From JACKIC01 sp964392305 (lineage in GTDB: Bacteria > Planctomycetota > UBA1135 > UBA2386), in contig CAYMPV010000004.1 of NCBI GenBank assembly GCA_964392305.1, positions 62,001 to 126,000 of the forward strand: a stretch of DNA of 64,000 nucleotides. The letters are read 5' to 3'. The first letter of the stretch is position 1; each line of letters starts with the position of its first letter. The notes beneath the pieces are model-generated. The model was not told where the DNA came from and did no database searches. It was given only the letters and a program-made list of their open reading frames with translations. Positions 54,637 through 63,732 of this stretch are shown one piece after another. A program made the position numbers and the translations under genes.

Positions 54637-54654
54637 GGGCACGCTCGTTGCTCT
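54637..54654 (+). repeat. 18-bp element upstream of HEAT copy 3
   Basis: Second, identical copy of GGGCACGCTCGTTGCTCT (compare 52555-52572). It ends 41 bases before the chosen ATG at 54696, or 8 bases before the alternative ATG at 54663. A small stem CGCTAC-GCAGCG-GTAGCG lies about 55 bases further upstream (54565-54582). Confidence 0.8.
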
Positions 54655-54695
54655 TCTGTGACATGTCGCCTCGAGGCTCCTTACCTCGAAAGCCA

Positions 54696-56767
54696 ATGTC
54701 ACGCAGCCCTCTCCTTCTCTCTGCTCTTCTGCTGATGCCGGCGCTGTTGCCAGCTCACGGCGGCCAGTACGTCGGCCCGCCCGATGTTGTGCCGCCCCCC
54801 ACCGGCGGCGGTGGCAGCACCGGCCGTCCCGCTGGCCCCACCACGGGGCAGCCGGCTGGCCCCAAGGCGCCTGCACCCTCGGGCCCAATGACTCCGGGTG
54901 GCGCGCCGGGCACCACCGGCGGCCGACCGGCTCCGGGAGCGAGCCCACAACCGGGCCAGACGGGCCGGGGCGGCTACGAGTTGACCACCGACCTCACCCA
55001 GTGGGACATCTGGTGGGAGATGAACAAGAACCCCTACCTGCGCCTGCGCGAAGCCGTGCTCACGGGCTCCGTGCAGACCGGTGACGACAACTGGTGGCTC
55101 GGCCACGGCAGGCGCGACGGAGCGCAGGACCTGTTGAAGCCCACCCAGGAGCAGATCCAGGACGAGATCCTGCCGGCCCTCAAGAAGGCGATGGACTCGA
55201 CCAGCCAACGCGACATCACCTCGTCGTGCATGGTCGCGATGGCGAAGATCGGCCAGAACCACTCGACCTTCCGCCTCGTCGACGTGTTCGCGCCGCGTCT
55301 GCGGGAGAACGATCAGGAAGTCCGGGAGACCGCGGCGCTGGCCCTGGGCATCGCTGGCATCGCCGAGCAGGACGAGATGGACCTGCTGCTCGGGCTGGCC
55401 AACGACGACGACGCCGGCCAGCGGGCCAGCGGGCCAGCGGTGGCCCGGTCGACGACCGTACTCGGGCCTTCGCGCTCTACGGCCTGGGGCTGGTCAGCCA
55501 CAACACGACCAACCCGCAGATCAAGCGCAAGGCCTACACCGCGCTGCACCGAGTGCTCACGGACGACGACATCGGCAACCGGAACATCAAGGTCGCCGCG
55601 ATCCTCGGCATGTCGCTGCTCAACATCGACCCCGCGGTGAGTACAGATGGGGCGCTGCTCGACGACGCCCTGCGCGCGCTCGAGGCCTACTACCAACGCG
55701 AGCTGGGCCCCGGTCAGCAGTTGATCCAAGCCCACTGCCCGACGGCCATCACCCGCCTGATCGGTCGCGAACACGCCAGGAGCGGCCACTACAAGGAACT
55801 GTTCGCGGCGGACCTGCAGGGCAATGGCCAGCGCAAGCGCAGCAGCCACGACATTGCCAGGTCGTGTGCCTTGGCGCTGGGTCAGTTGGCGCTGCCGTAC
55901 GACGCCAAGGACGACGCGGCACATCCCGACAATCGCTACAGCCGACTGTTGCTCGAGACCTACCGCGAGCATCGCGATCATCAGACTCGCTTCTTCGCCC
56001 TGCTGGCGTTGGGCCAGATCGGCGGCGAACTCAACCGCCTGCAATTGATGAAGGAGTTCGACCGCGGCAACAAGGCGCTCGAGAAGCCGTGGGCGGCGTT
56101 GGCGCTCGGTGTGTTCACGTTCGGCAAGTACGAACGTCAGGCCGCGGCGGGGTTGCCGATCGAACCCGAGTCCGAGATCAGCGCCACGCTGCACCGGGTC
56201 TTCGAGGACAGCAAGGAGCCGGGCCTGCGCTCAGCCCTGGCGGTCGCGCTCGGCTTGACCAAGACCACCTCGGCCGCAGGGGACATGCGGGAGCTGTTGC
56301 TCGCCGAACAGCACCAGGAGCAACTCGCGGGTTACCTCTGCATCGGCCTCGCCCTCATGAATGACCACGCGTCCGAGCCGACGATCCGCGCGGTCATGGC
56401 CAAGTCGAGCCGGCGGTCGACGCTGCTCCAGCAGGCTGCGATCGCGCTGGGCAAGCTCGGCGACAAGTCGGTGACCGACGAGCTGCAGGCGATGTTGTGC
56501 GATGGCGAGCCCAACCTCGCCAAGCTCGCTGCCGTGGCGTCGTCGCTGGGCTTCATCGGCGACCGCCGCACGGTCAAACCACTGCTGAAGATGCTGTTCG
56601 ACGACCGGCTCGGTGCCTTGTCGCGGGCCTTCGCGGCGGTCGCGCTCGGCGGCGTCGCCGACAAGGAACTGCTGCCCTGGAACACCAAGATCTCGCGTAA
56701 TCTCAACTACCGCGCGGCGGTCGAGACCTTGACCAACCAACAGTCCGGGATCCTCGACATCCTGTGA
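54696..56767 (+). pseudogene. Secreted HEAT-repeat protein, array copy 3, frameshifted at an 8-bp repeat
   Basis: The frame from 54696 codes a signal peptide (MSRSPLLLSALLLMPALLPA), then HGGQYVGPPDVVPP, a linker and LTQWDIWWEMNKNP. It continues normally to GLANDDDAGQRASG, then shifts. The rest (DDRTRAFALYGLGLVSHN up to GILDIL) is in the next frame and ends at 56767. Three perfect copies of GGCCAGCG lie exactly at the break. Removing one copy gives RASGGPVDDRTRAF, which matches copy 1 (RAASGGNINDRTRAF), and a protein of 687 residues, equal to copies 1 and 4. The gene is therefore intact except for one extra 8-bp unit: phase variation, recent mutation or sequencing error. ATG 54663 is an alternative start. 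Confidence 0.85.
55416..55439. repeat. Three 8-bp tandem copies at the frameshift of HEAT copy 3
   Basis: GGCCAGCG occurs three times without a mismatch. Two copies would keep the reading frame; three break it. The unit length (8) is not a multiple of 3, so each slippage event changes the frame. Confidence 0.95.
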
Positions 56768-58830
56768 CCGGCGCCGCGCGCCAGCCCCTGCCGACCATGA
56801 ACATCGTCCTGCCCTGCTGCGTGATGCTGCTGACCCCGGTCTTGCTGGCCCACGGCGGCCAATACCGGGGACCCGGCAACGTCGTCCCCCCGTCAGTAAC
56901 CGGTAGCGGCGCGACACCGGGCAGCAAGTCCACGAGTGGTCCTACCACGCCGAGCACCGCGACCACCAGCGGGGCGGGTGGCGCCGGGGGTGGCACGGGC
57001 GCCGCACAGCCCACTGGCGTGCCCCCCGGCACCGCCGGTGGGCTGCCGCGTGGCGTGCCGCTCAGCGACGACCTCACGCGTTGGGAGTTCTGGTGGGAGT
57101 TCGGCAAGGACCCTTATCTGCGCCTGCGCGAGGCCGTCTACAGCGAACGCATCGCCACGGGCTCCGACGACACCTTCCTCAACCCCGTGTTGCGCAAACG
57201 CGCCAAGGACGTCGCACGGCCCACCGACGCCGATCTCGATCGCGTCGCCGACCGGCTCGCCAGCACCCTGTCGACCGCCACCGACCGCGATACTTCTTCG
57301 GCCTGCCTGATTGCGCTGGCCAAGCTCGGCCGCGACCGCCCCGACTGGAACCTGCGTGATCTGTTCACACCCTTCCTGCGCAGCCACGATCAGGAACTGC
57401 GCGAGACCGCGGCGCTGTCGTTCGGCATCGCCGGCGTGATGAGCTCCGAGTCGATCGACCTGATGATCCACCTCGTGCACGACCACGATGCCGCACGCAA
57501 GGTGTCGCAACAGGCCACCGTCAACGAGCGCACGCGGTCGTTCGCAGCCTTCGGTCTGGGTCTGTTGCTGGCGCGCACCGAACAGCCGGCGGTCGCCCAC
57601 CGCATCGTCGGCGCGTTGATCGAGGTGTTGCAGCGGCACGAAGTCAGCAGCCGCGACCTCACCGTCGCCGCAATCGAGGCGCTGGCACAACTGCCGCGCA
57701 AGCGCACCGGTGCGGCCTTCGACGCCCTGCGTCAGGGCGTCGTCAAGGAACTCGGTGCGTTCTACGACCTGCCGCTCGGTCCCGGTGACCAGCTGCTGCA
57801 GGCGCACGTTCCGCCGGCAATCGCCCGACTCGCCACCGGCCCCATTGCCGATACCTGGCGGCAGCGCTTCGGTGCCGATCTGCTCGAGTCGATGCAGCGA
57901 ACCACCCGCGCCGGCGCCAAGTCCAACGTGCACATCGCCCAGTCCTGTGCGCTGGCGCTCGGGGAACTCAACGAGCCCTGGGCAGACGAGAACAGCCCGG
58001 CCAAGGGCGACGGCGAACTGTTGCTGCGCACCTACCGCGAACACCGCGACCAGCAAACCCGGTCGTTCGCGATGCTGGCGCTGGCGCGCGTCGGCGGCGC
58101 CGCGGCCCGCCAGGCCCTGTTGGCCGAGTTCGCCGCCGGCAACCGCGCCTTCGAGCAGCCCTGGTGCGGGGTCGCGCTAGGCGTGTTCGCCGAACGAGAA
58201 CGCGGCGGTGGCGCCGCGTTCGAGGAGCCGCCCGCCGAGTTGGTGCTGCCGCTGCGCACGGCCTTCAAGGAGGCCAAGAACGGCGAAACGATCGCGGCGC
58301 TGGCGATCGCCCTGGGGCTGTGTGGTGATCGGCAGTCGGGTGACGCCCTGCGCACCGCCTTGGCCGAGCACGGTCATCGCGACGAGGTCGCCGGCTACCT
58401 GTGCATCGCCTTGGGGCTCATGCGCGACGATCGCGCCATGGGCCCGATCCGCAACCTGCTCGAGACCGCCGAGCGCCGCCCGACCGTGATGCTGCAGTGT
58501 GCGCGCGCGCTCGGCATGCTCGGCGACGGCGCGGTGCTGGACGACCTGTGCCGACGGTTGCGGGACCCCGAACCGAGCCTGGTGCGGCTCTCGGCCGTGG
58601 CCGCAGCCATCGGTCAGATCGGCGATCGCCGCAGCATCGACCCGCTGCTGAACATGCTCGCCGACGAGCGCCTGACGCCGTTGACCCGCGCGTTCGCGGC
58701 GGTGGCGCTCGGCGGCGTCTGCGACAAGGACCCGCTGCCGTGGAACTGGGCCTACGCGTCGCACACCAACTACCGCGCCGCGACCGCGACCCTCACCGAC
58801 GGGGCCTCCGGCATCCTCGACATCCTGTGA
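56764..58830 (+). CDS. Secreted HEAT-repeat protein, array copy 4
   Basis: 688 residues from the GTG at 56764, which overlaps the stop of copy 3 as GTGA; the ATG at 56797 gives a tighter signal peptide (MNIVLPCCVMLLTPVLLA) followed by HGGQYRGPGNVVPP. A Gly/Thr/Ser-rich linker, then LTRWEFWWEFGKDP, HEAT-like repeats and the end NYRAATATLTDG-ASGILDIL. It is the most diverged of the three full-length copies. The GTGA overlap means that reading of copy 3 through its stop could help start copy 4. Confidence 0.83.
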   Translation: MTGAARQPLPTMNIVLPCCVMLLTPVLLAHGGQYRGPGNVVPPSVTGSGATPGSKSTSGPTTPSTATTSGAGGAGGGTGAAQPTGVPPGTAGGLPRGVPLSDDLTRWEFWWEFGKDPYLRLREAVYSERIATGSDDTFLNPVLRKRAKDVARPTDADLDRVADRLASTLSTATDRDTSSACLIALAKLGRDRPDWNLRDLFTPFLRSHDQELRETAALSFGIAGVMSSESIDLMIHLVHDHDAARKVSQQATVNERTRSFAAFGLGLLLARTEQPAVAHRIVGALIEVLQRHEVSSRDLTVAAIEALAQLPRKRTGAAFDALRQGVVKELGAFYDLPLGPGDQLLQAHVPPAIARLATGPIADTWRQRFGADLLESMQRTTRAGAKSNVHIAQSCALALGELNEPWADENSPAKGDGELLLRTYREHRDQQTRSFAMLALARVGGAAARQALLAEFAAGNRAFEQPWCGVALGVFAERERGGGAAFEEPPAELVLPLRTAFKEAKNGETIAALAIALGLCGDRQSGDALRTALAEHGHRDEVAGYLCIALGLMRDDRAMGPIRNLLETAERRPTVMLQCARALGMLGDGAVLDDLCRRLRDPEPSLVRLSAVAAAIGQIGDRRSIDPLLNMLADERLTPLTRAFAAVALGGVCDKDPLPWNWAYASHTNYRAATATLTDGASGILDIL

Positions 58831-58836
58831 TGCTTC

Positions 58837-60846
58837 TCAGGCAACTCGCCCGCGGCGCAACAGCACGAATCCCAGTGCGGCGAGGCTGACCAGAACGGCC
58901 GCCTGCAGCCAGCCGTTGCGGCTCGCCACCGCTTCGGCGCGCAGGGTCGGTTGGGTGTCTTCGACGAGTCGCGTGATCTTGTCCTGCAGCCGCTGCCGCG
59001 ACGGGGCGTCCGCAACGAGCGTCAGCGCCTGTTGGTACTCCACCGCCGCGGCGTGCAAGTGCCGCAGCGACCAGCGCGCGTCGCCGGCCAGTTCGCGCAG
59101 GTAAGGCGTGGCCTTGCGGCTGCTCGCGATCGCGGCGAGCACGTCGTTCCAGTTGCGCCGATTCCAAGCCTCGTAGGCATCGATCTCGGCGCCGTTCGGG
59201 TCGACGTTGCCGTTGCATTCGATCGCGGCCGACACGTCTGCCCGTTCGACATAGCTGTGGTGCAACAGCGTGTCGAGCAGCGGGCGGTCATCGACCAGCA
59301 CCGGCCCCCGGTCGCCCACGTCGTACCAGACCTTGGGATCCTGGGCGGCGGCGATCACGCCGCGGAACTGGACGGCATCGGCCGAGGTCATGCGTGCGCC
59401 CTCGAAAACGATCGTTGCGAGGCACGCCGGATCCGGACGCAACCCACGACGGGCGACCAACAGGAAGTTGCGCGTGCCGGGCACCTGCATCGCGAGCGCG
59501 TGCCCGAACACCACTGCCACCGTGCGGCCGATCGCGCGCAACACGGGGTCGTCGGGCTGCAGCGCGCCGACGTTGCAGGCGAGGATGCCGTTGTCGTGCA
59601 GTCGTTCGCGCGCGGTGGCGAAGAACTCGCGGCTCGCGAGGTGCGCCGGCACGTAGACCTGATGCGCGTAGGCATCGACGTGGATGACATGCCAGTGCTC
59701 GTGCGTGCGCTCGAGGAACAGGCGACCATCGAGCGCGAACCGCCGCCCTGCGGCTTTGGGCCCCGGAAAGAACTCGTCCCCCAGGGCCATGGTCGCCGGG
59801 TCGAGGTCGACACCGTCCACCAGCGCCTGCGGCCACACGCCGGCATAGACCGTGCGCAAGGAACCCGCGGCGTCGCCGATCGACAACACCCGCAGGTTTG
59901 CCGGCTCCCTGCCGTCTCCGCCCAGCCACGGCGCCAGTGCGTGGTAGTCGTAGTAGGCCCCGGCCGTCAGTGACGAGCCTGCCACGGCCACCGAGTGGTA
60001 GGAGTCGAGCCCTTCGTTGATCGTGAGCAGCGTGCGCACCGGTTCGGCGCGTGCGTCGCGCAACACCTGCAGGAACTGATAGCGGCTCTCCACTTCCGCC
60101 AGCAACTGCTGGCCGGCGAGCGCCGGGCGCATCGAGGTCGGCAACATGGTGCCACCACCGAGCGCCGCCAGCGCCAGCAACACTGCCGACGCACTGGTCG
60201 CCGGTCGCCGCGGCCCGACCACGGCACCGGCGGCCAGCATCGCCGCCGCCGCGATCAGCAGTGTCATGCGGCAACCGAATTCGGGCACCAACCAGTGGGT
60301 CGCGGCAAACGTTCCGCACAGGCTGCCGATCGTGCCGGCAGCCGACACCAGACCCGCAGCGCGGCCGACCGCCACCTTCTGCCGGGCGAGCAACGCCACC
60401 AGCAATGGCGCGACCGCACCCAACAACAGCATCGGCGGCACGAACAACACCGCGCTGGCCACCAGCGAACCGCGCACCAACGCCGGCAAGGCCGCGTCGA
60501 GCGGCAGATCCGCGGGCAGCAGGAAGCCACCCAGTGCACCGCTCGCCAGGGGCACGAGCGCCAGCAGCACGCCACCCGCGAGCAGCAACCGCATCGGCCA
60601 ACTGCCTGCCGTCACGCTGCCGGCGAGTTGCCCGCCCAGGAACGCGCCCGCGGCCAGCGCAAACAGGATCACCCCGATCACGTTGGTCCACACGTAGGCG
60701 CTGTCCCCGAAGTGCGGCGCCAACACCCGCACCGCAGTCAGTTCGGCAGCCATGCACGCGAACCCCGCCAGGAACGCAGCGGCGGCGGCCGTCGGCAGGG
60801 GCAGGCTGACGGTCGGCGCGACCGGTGCCGTCGGTTCTGGAGTCAT
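58837..60846 (-). CDS. Fused membrane transporter-like/spermidine-synthase-like protein
   Basis: 669 residues. The first 230 or so contain about seven membrane segments (FLAGFACMAAELTAVRVLAP opens the region), as in the fused MFS/spermidine synthase proteins. A methyltransferase-type Rossmann region follows: VLSIGDAAGSLRTVYAG in place of the usual GGGDG loop, then DGVDLDPATMALGDEFF. A last helical region ends with another membrane helix (LQAAVLVSLAALGFVLL). Whether it makes polyamines is unclear, because the active-site loop is diverged. It is convergent with the HEAT array. Confidence 0.8.
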   Translation of the reverse strand: MTPEPTAPVAPTVSLPLPTAAAAAFLAGFACMAAELTAVRVLAPHFGDSAYVWTNVIGVILFALAAGAFLGGQLAGSVTAGSWPMRLLLAGGVLLALVPLASGALGGFLLPADLPLDAALPALVRGSLVASAVLFVPPMLLLGAVAPLLVALLARQKVAVGRAAGLVSAAGTIGSLCGTFAATHWLVPEFGCRMTLLIAAAAMLAAGAVVGPRRPATSASAVLLALAALGGGTMLPTSMRPALAGQQLLAEVESRYQFLQVLRDARAEPVRTLLTINEGLDSYHSVAVAGSSLTAGAYYDYHALAPWLGGDGREPANLRVLSIGDAAGSLRTVYAGVWPQALVDGVDLDPATMALGDEFFPGPKAAGRRFALDGRLFLERTHEHWHVIHVDAYAHQVYVPAHLASREFFATARERLHDNGILACNVGALQPDDPVLRAIGRTVAVVFGHALAMQVPGTRNFLLVARRGLRPDPACLATIVFEGARMTSADAVQFRGVIAAAQDPKVWYDVGDRGPVLVDDRPLLDTLLHHSYVERADVSAAIECNGNVDPNGAEIDAYEAWNRRNWNDVLAAIASSRKATPYLRELAGDARWSLRHLHAAAVEYQQALTLVADAPSRQRLQDKITRLVEDTQPTLRAEAVASRNGWLQAAVLVSLAALGFVLLRRGRVA

Positions 60847-60936
60847 GCGGGGTTCATGCTCTGGCTCGATGCCAGCTTCAGCAGGGTCAGCTGCGCCAAT
60901 GCCGGCTGCACCAGCGCCGGGTGCAGCGACGCCGAC

Positions 60937-62364
60937 TCACTTCTTCGTGGGCTCGACAGGATCCATCGGCACCGTCGTGCTGTAGACAACCGGATACAGG
61001 TAGTCCCAGTCGCGGCGCTGCAGCAGACCTTCCTGCATGAGACTGAACGAGCGGATGCGCTTCTCGGTGACGGCCTTGCCGTTGACCACGACGGTGAACT
61101 CCTTGCTCAGATCGACGAGACCGTCGTTGAGATAGATGGAGAAGCTCTCGACGCCCACGGCCTTGACGTCGATGCGGTTGGTCGCGTGGTCGGCGGTCAC
61201 CTCCAGACGCGGCTTCTTGTCCGCAGCGGAGGTGAGCAGCGGAGTGACGGTGTCCATGTCGACCCAGTAGGCGCGGTTGAAGCGATCGTGATTGGGTTCG
61301 AGCACGACGCGCATCGGCGTCATGACGCGGCGCTGTTTGCCGAGCCACTGCTCGACGACGTCGTTCGACGCCTTGAACGGGTAGGCGTCCGTTGCATCGA
61401 CCAGCGTCACGCCCTCGGGGTTCACCGCGCGCAGGCGCGCGGCCAGCGCGTCGACGATCTGGCCGTTGTCAGCGGTCTTGAACAGCAGCACCGGCACGCT
61501 GGCCAGGCTGCCCAGGCGCAGTTCGTCCACCGCGATCGGATCGCGCAGGATCACACCGGCGAACCGGTCGGGGAACAGCGTCACGAAGCGCAGGCCGAAC
61601 GCCGAGTTGCCCTTGCCGCAGTCGAGGTACACCCGCGCCCGGTCGACGTTCAGGGTGTCCATGGTCTCCTTGAAACCGCTGAACACCGCGCCGATCCGCC
61701 GCTGCTCTTCCTGCGCCGCACCTTCTTTGGTGTAGTCGGGCGGCACGTCGAGTTCGGCACCATCGGGCAGTTGGCAGACGTGCACGATCGCGTTGTTCGC
61801 CAGGCTGCTCTTCTCGAAGAGCTGCTCGAAGTAGTTCTGCGGCTTCTCCCACTTGCCGCCGGCGATCGCCGGTGGCAACACGATCACGGTCGACATCGGG
61901 TTCTCGGGTTTGTAGCTCTTGGGCACCCAGAAGCTGAACTCGACGCCGTCTTCCTTGTTGACGCCCTTGCGCAGCTGGTTGAGCGAGAAGCTCGGGCGTT
62001 TGACCGTGAAGCAGTTGTCGAACATCGCGCGCATGTCGGCCATCGACCCGAGCAGGTCACCCTTCTTGCCGAGGCGATCCCACTCCGCATCGAAGGCCTC
62101 CTTGGCCTTGGCCCGGTTCTTTCCCGCCTTCTCGCGATCCTTGGATTCGGTCGCCGCCATGTAGACCTCGTCGGCGTCGAGATACTTGATCAACTTGCTG
62201 CGCAGCGACGCCTGTTCGGCCGGGGTCAGCAGCGGGTCCGGCGCCGCCGCCTTCTCCTTGGTCACGGGGTCCGTGCCGCCGGGGGTGCCTGGGTCCTGGG
62301 CAGTGATGGGCGCCACGAAGGCGAACAGGGACGCGGCGATGGCCAGTAGAGCCGTGCGGGACAT
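60937..62364 (-). CDS. Secreted alpha/beta-hydrolase-like protein
   Basis: 475 residues with a signal peptide (MSRTALLAIAASLFAFVAPITA). Residues 140-330 have the alternating strand/helix pattern of alpha/beta hydrolases, with Ser254 in DCGKGNSAFGLRF in the position of the nucleophile elbow (though without the exact GxSxG). The C-terminal 130 residues are beta-rich. It could be an esterase or peptidase-like enzyme, or an inactive relative. The ATG at 62364 is chosen because it gives a normal signal peptide; the frame is open back to 62550. The 210-base gap to dxr shows nothing further. Confidence 0.65.
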   Translation of the reverse strand: MSRTALLAIAASLFAFVAPITAQDPGTPGGTDPVTKEKAAAPDPLLTPAEQASLRSKLIKYLDADEVYMAATESKDREKAGKNRAKAKEAFDAEWDRLGKKGDLLGSMADMRAMFDNCFTVKRPSFSLNQLRKGVNKEDGVEFSFWVPKSYKPENPMSTVIVLPPAIAGGKWEKPQNYFEQLFEKSSLANNAIVHVCQLPDGAELDVPPDYTKEGAAQEEQRRIGAVFSGFKETMDTLNVDRARVYLDCGKGNSAFGLRFVTLFPDRFAGVILRDPIAVDELRLGSLASVPVLLFKTADNGQIVDALAARLRAVNPEGVTLVDATDAYPFKASNDVVEQWLGKQRRVMTPMRVVLEPNHDRFNRAYWVDMDTVTPLLTSAADKKPRLEVTADHATNRIDVKAVGVESFSIYLNDGLVDLSKEFTVVVNGKAVTEKRIRSFSLMQEGLLQRRDWDYLYPVVYSTTVPMDPVEPTKK

Positions 62365-62574
62365 GCGAACGAACCTCGGATTGCAGGGTGTGCGGCAGGG
62401 CATCCGCCGCTGCGGTTGCCGCCAGGGGTCACCAAGAACGTAACCAACCGCCCGCTCGTCGGCTACCGCCTGCTGCCAGTGAGCGCTGCGAATCGGCGCT
62501 ACGCAGATCGACATCGACCCGCAACCTGCTGCTGGCGGTTGCAACGGCACCTATCGTCGGCCCATGATCGGCGC

Positions 62575-63732
62575 GTGACGAAACGACGGGTCGCGATCCT
62601 CGGCTGCAGCGGTTCGGTGGGCAGCCAGGCGCTCCAGATCCTCGCTGCGCACACGGACCGCTTCGAAGTCGTGCTGCTCGCCGCACACACATCGCGCGGG
62701 GCTCTGGCTGCGGCCGCGGCCGCCCACACGCCCGCGGCTGCATGCCTCACCGGCCCGGCGACCGCACCGGAACTGCCCGCCACGACGCGTTTCTTCAGCG
62801 GCGCCGAAGGACTGCTCGAGGCCCTGCAGGCGACCGCCCCGGACACCGTGCTCAACGCCATCACCGGCGCCGCCGGCCTGCAGGCCTCGGCGTGGACCCT
62901 GCGCCACGGCCGCACCTTGGCGCTGGCCAACAAGGAGTCGCTGGTGATGGCCGGCGAATACCTGATGCCGCTCGCCGCGCGCAGCGGCGCCCGCATCCTG
63001 CCGGTCGACAGCGAACACTGCGCGGTGTTCCAGTGCCTGCACGGCGAAGACCGGGGCGCAGTCCGCCGGGTCTACCTGACCGCGTCGGGCGGACCGTTCC
63101 GGGAACGGCCGCTGCAGGACTTCGCGACGATCACGCGCGACGAGGCGCTGCGCCATCCGACCTGGGTCATGGGCCCGCGCATCACGGTTGGCAGCGCGAC
63201 GATGATGAACAAGGCTTTCGAGGTGCTCGAGGCGCACTGGCTGTTCGGCCTGCCGGCCGAACAGATCGAAGTGGTTGTACACCCGCAGAGCATCGTGCAC
63301 TCGATGGTCGAGTTCGTCGACGGATCGATGCTCGCCCAGTGCGGCGTGCCGGACATGCGCGTGCCGATCCTCTATTGTCTGGCGTTCCCCGAACGGTTGC
63401 CGTTCGACTTCGCGCCGTTCGAACCCGTGCGATGGCAGAGCCTGAGCTTCCTCCCCATGGACCCCGCCCGTTATCCGGCCGTACCACTGGCCTACGAAGT
63501 GCTGCGCCGCGGTGGTGACGCCGGCGCCGTGCTCAACGCCGTCGACGAGGTCGCCACTGCGGCGTTCCTCGACGGCCGCATCCCGTTCCCCGCGATCACC
63601 GCGCTGAGCCGACGCGTACTCGAGACGCGCCCCCCCGGCTCGATCGGCTCCTTGCAGGACGTGCTCACTGCCGATGCAGAGGCACGTTCGGCGGCGAACC
63701 GGATCCTGTCCTGCGAGAACTCATGGACCTGA
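62575..63732 (+). CDS. dxr: 1-deoxy-D-xylulose-5-phosphate reductoisomerase
   Basis: Second step of the MEP isoprenoid pathway (NADPH and a divalent metal). 385 residues. The NADPH loop is LGCSGSVGSQAL (usually GSTGSIG), then LANKESLVMAG, the metal ligands Asp145 and Glu147 in PVDSEHCAVFQ and Glu219 in KAFEVLEAHWLF, and VHPQSIVHSMVEF. The GTG at 62575 fits the family N-terminus; the upstream part of the frame has no family match. It overlaps the next gene by 10 bases. Confidence 0.95.
   Translation: MTKRRVAILGCSGSVGSQALQILAAHTDRFEVVLLAAHTSRGALAAAAAAHTPAAACLTGPATAPELPATTRFFSGAEGLLEALQATAPDTVLNAITGAAGLQASAWTLRHGRTLALANKESLVMAGEYLMPLAARSGARILPVDSEHCAVFQCLHGEDRGAVRRVYLTASGGPFRERPLQDFATITRDEALRHPTWVMGPRITVGSATMMNKAFEVLEAHWLFGLPAEQIEVVVHPQSIVHSMVEFVDGSMLAQCGVPDMRVPILYCLAFPERLPFDFAPFEPVRWQSLSFLPMDPARYPAVPLAYEVLRRGGDAGAVLNAVDEVATAAFLDGRIPFPAITALSRRVLETRPPGSIGSLQDVLTADAEARSAANRILSCENSWT

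Noticed and set aside
59995..62349. 784-codon plus-strand open frame opposite the transporter fusion and hydrolase genes
   Set aside because: His/Arg/Gln-rich, no domain, and it spans the gap and two opposite genes.
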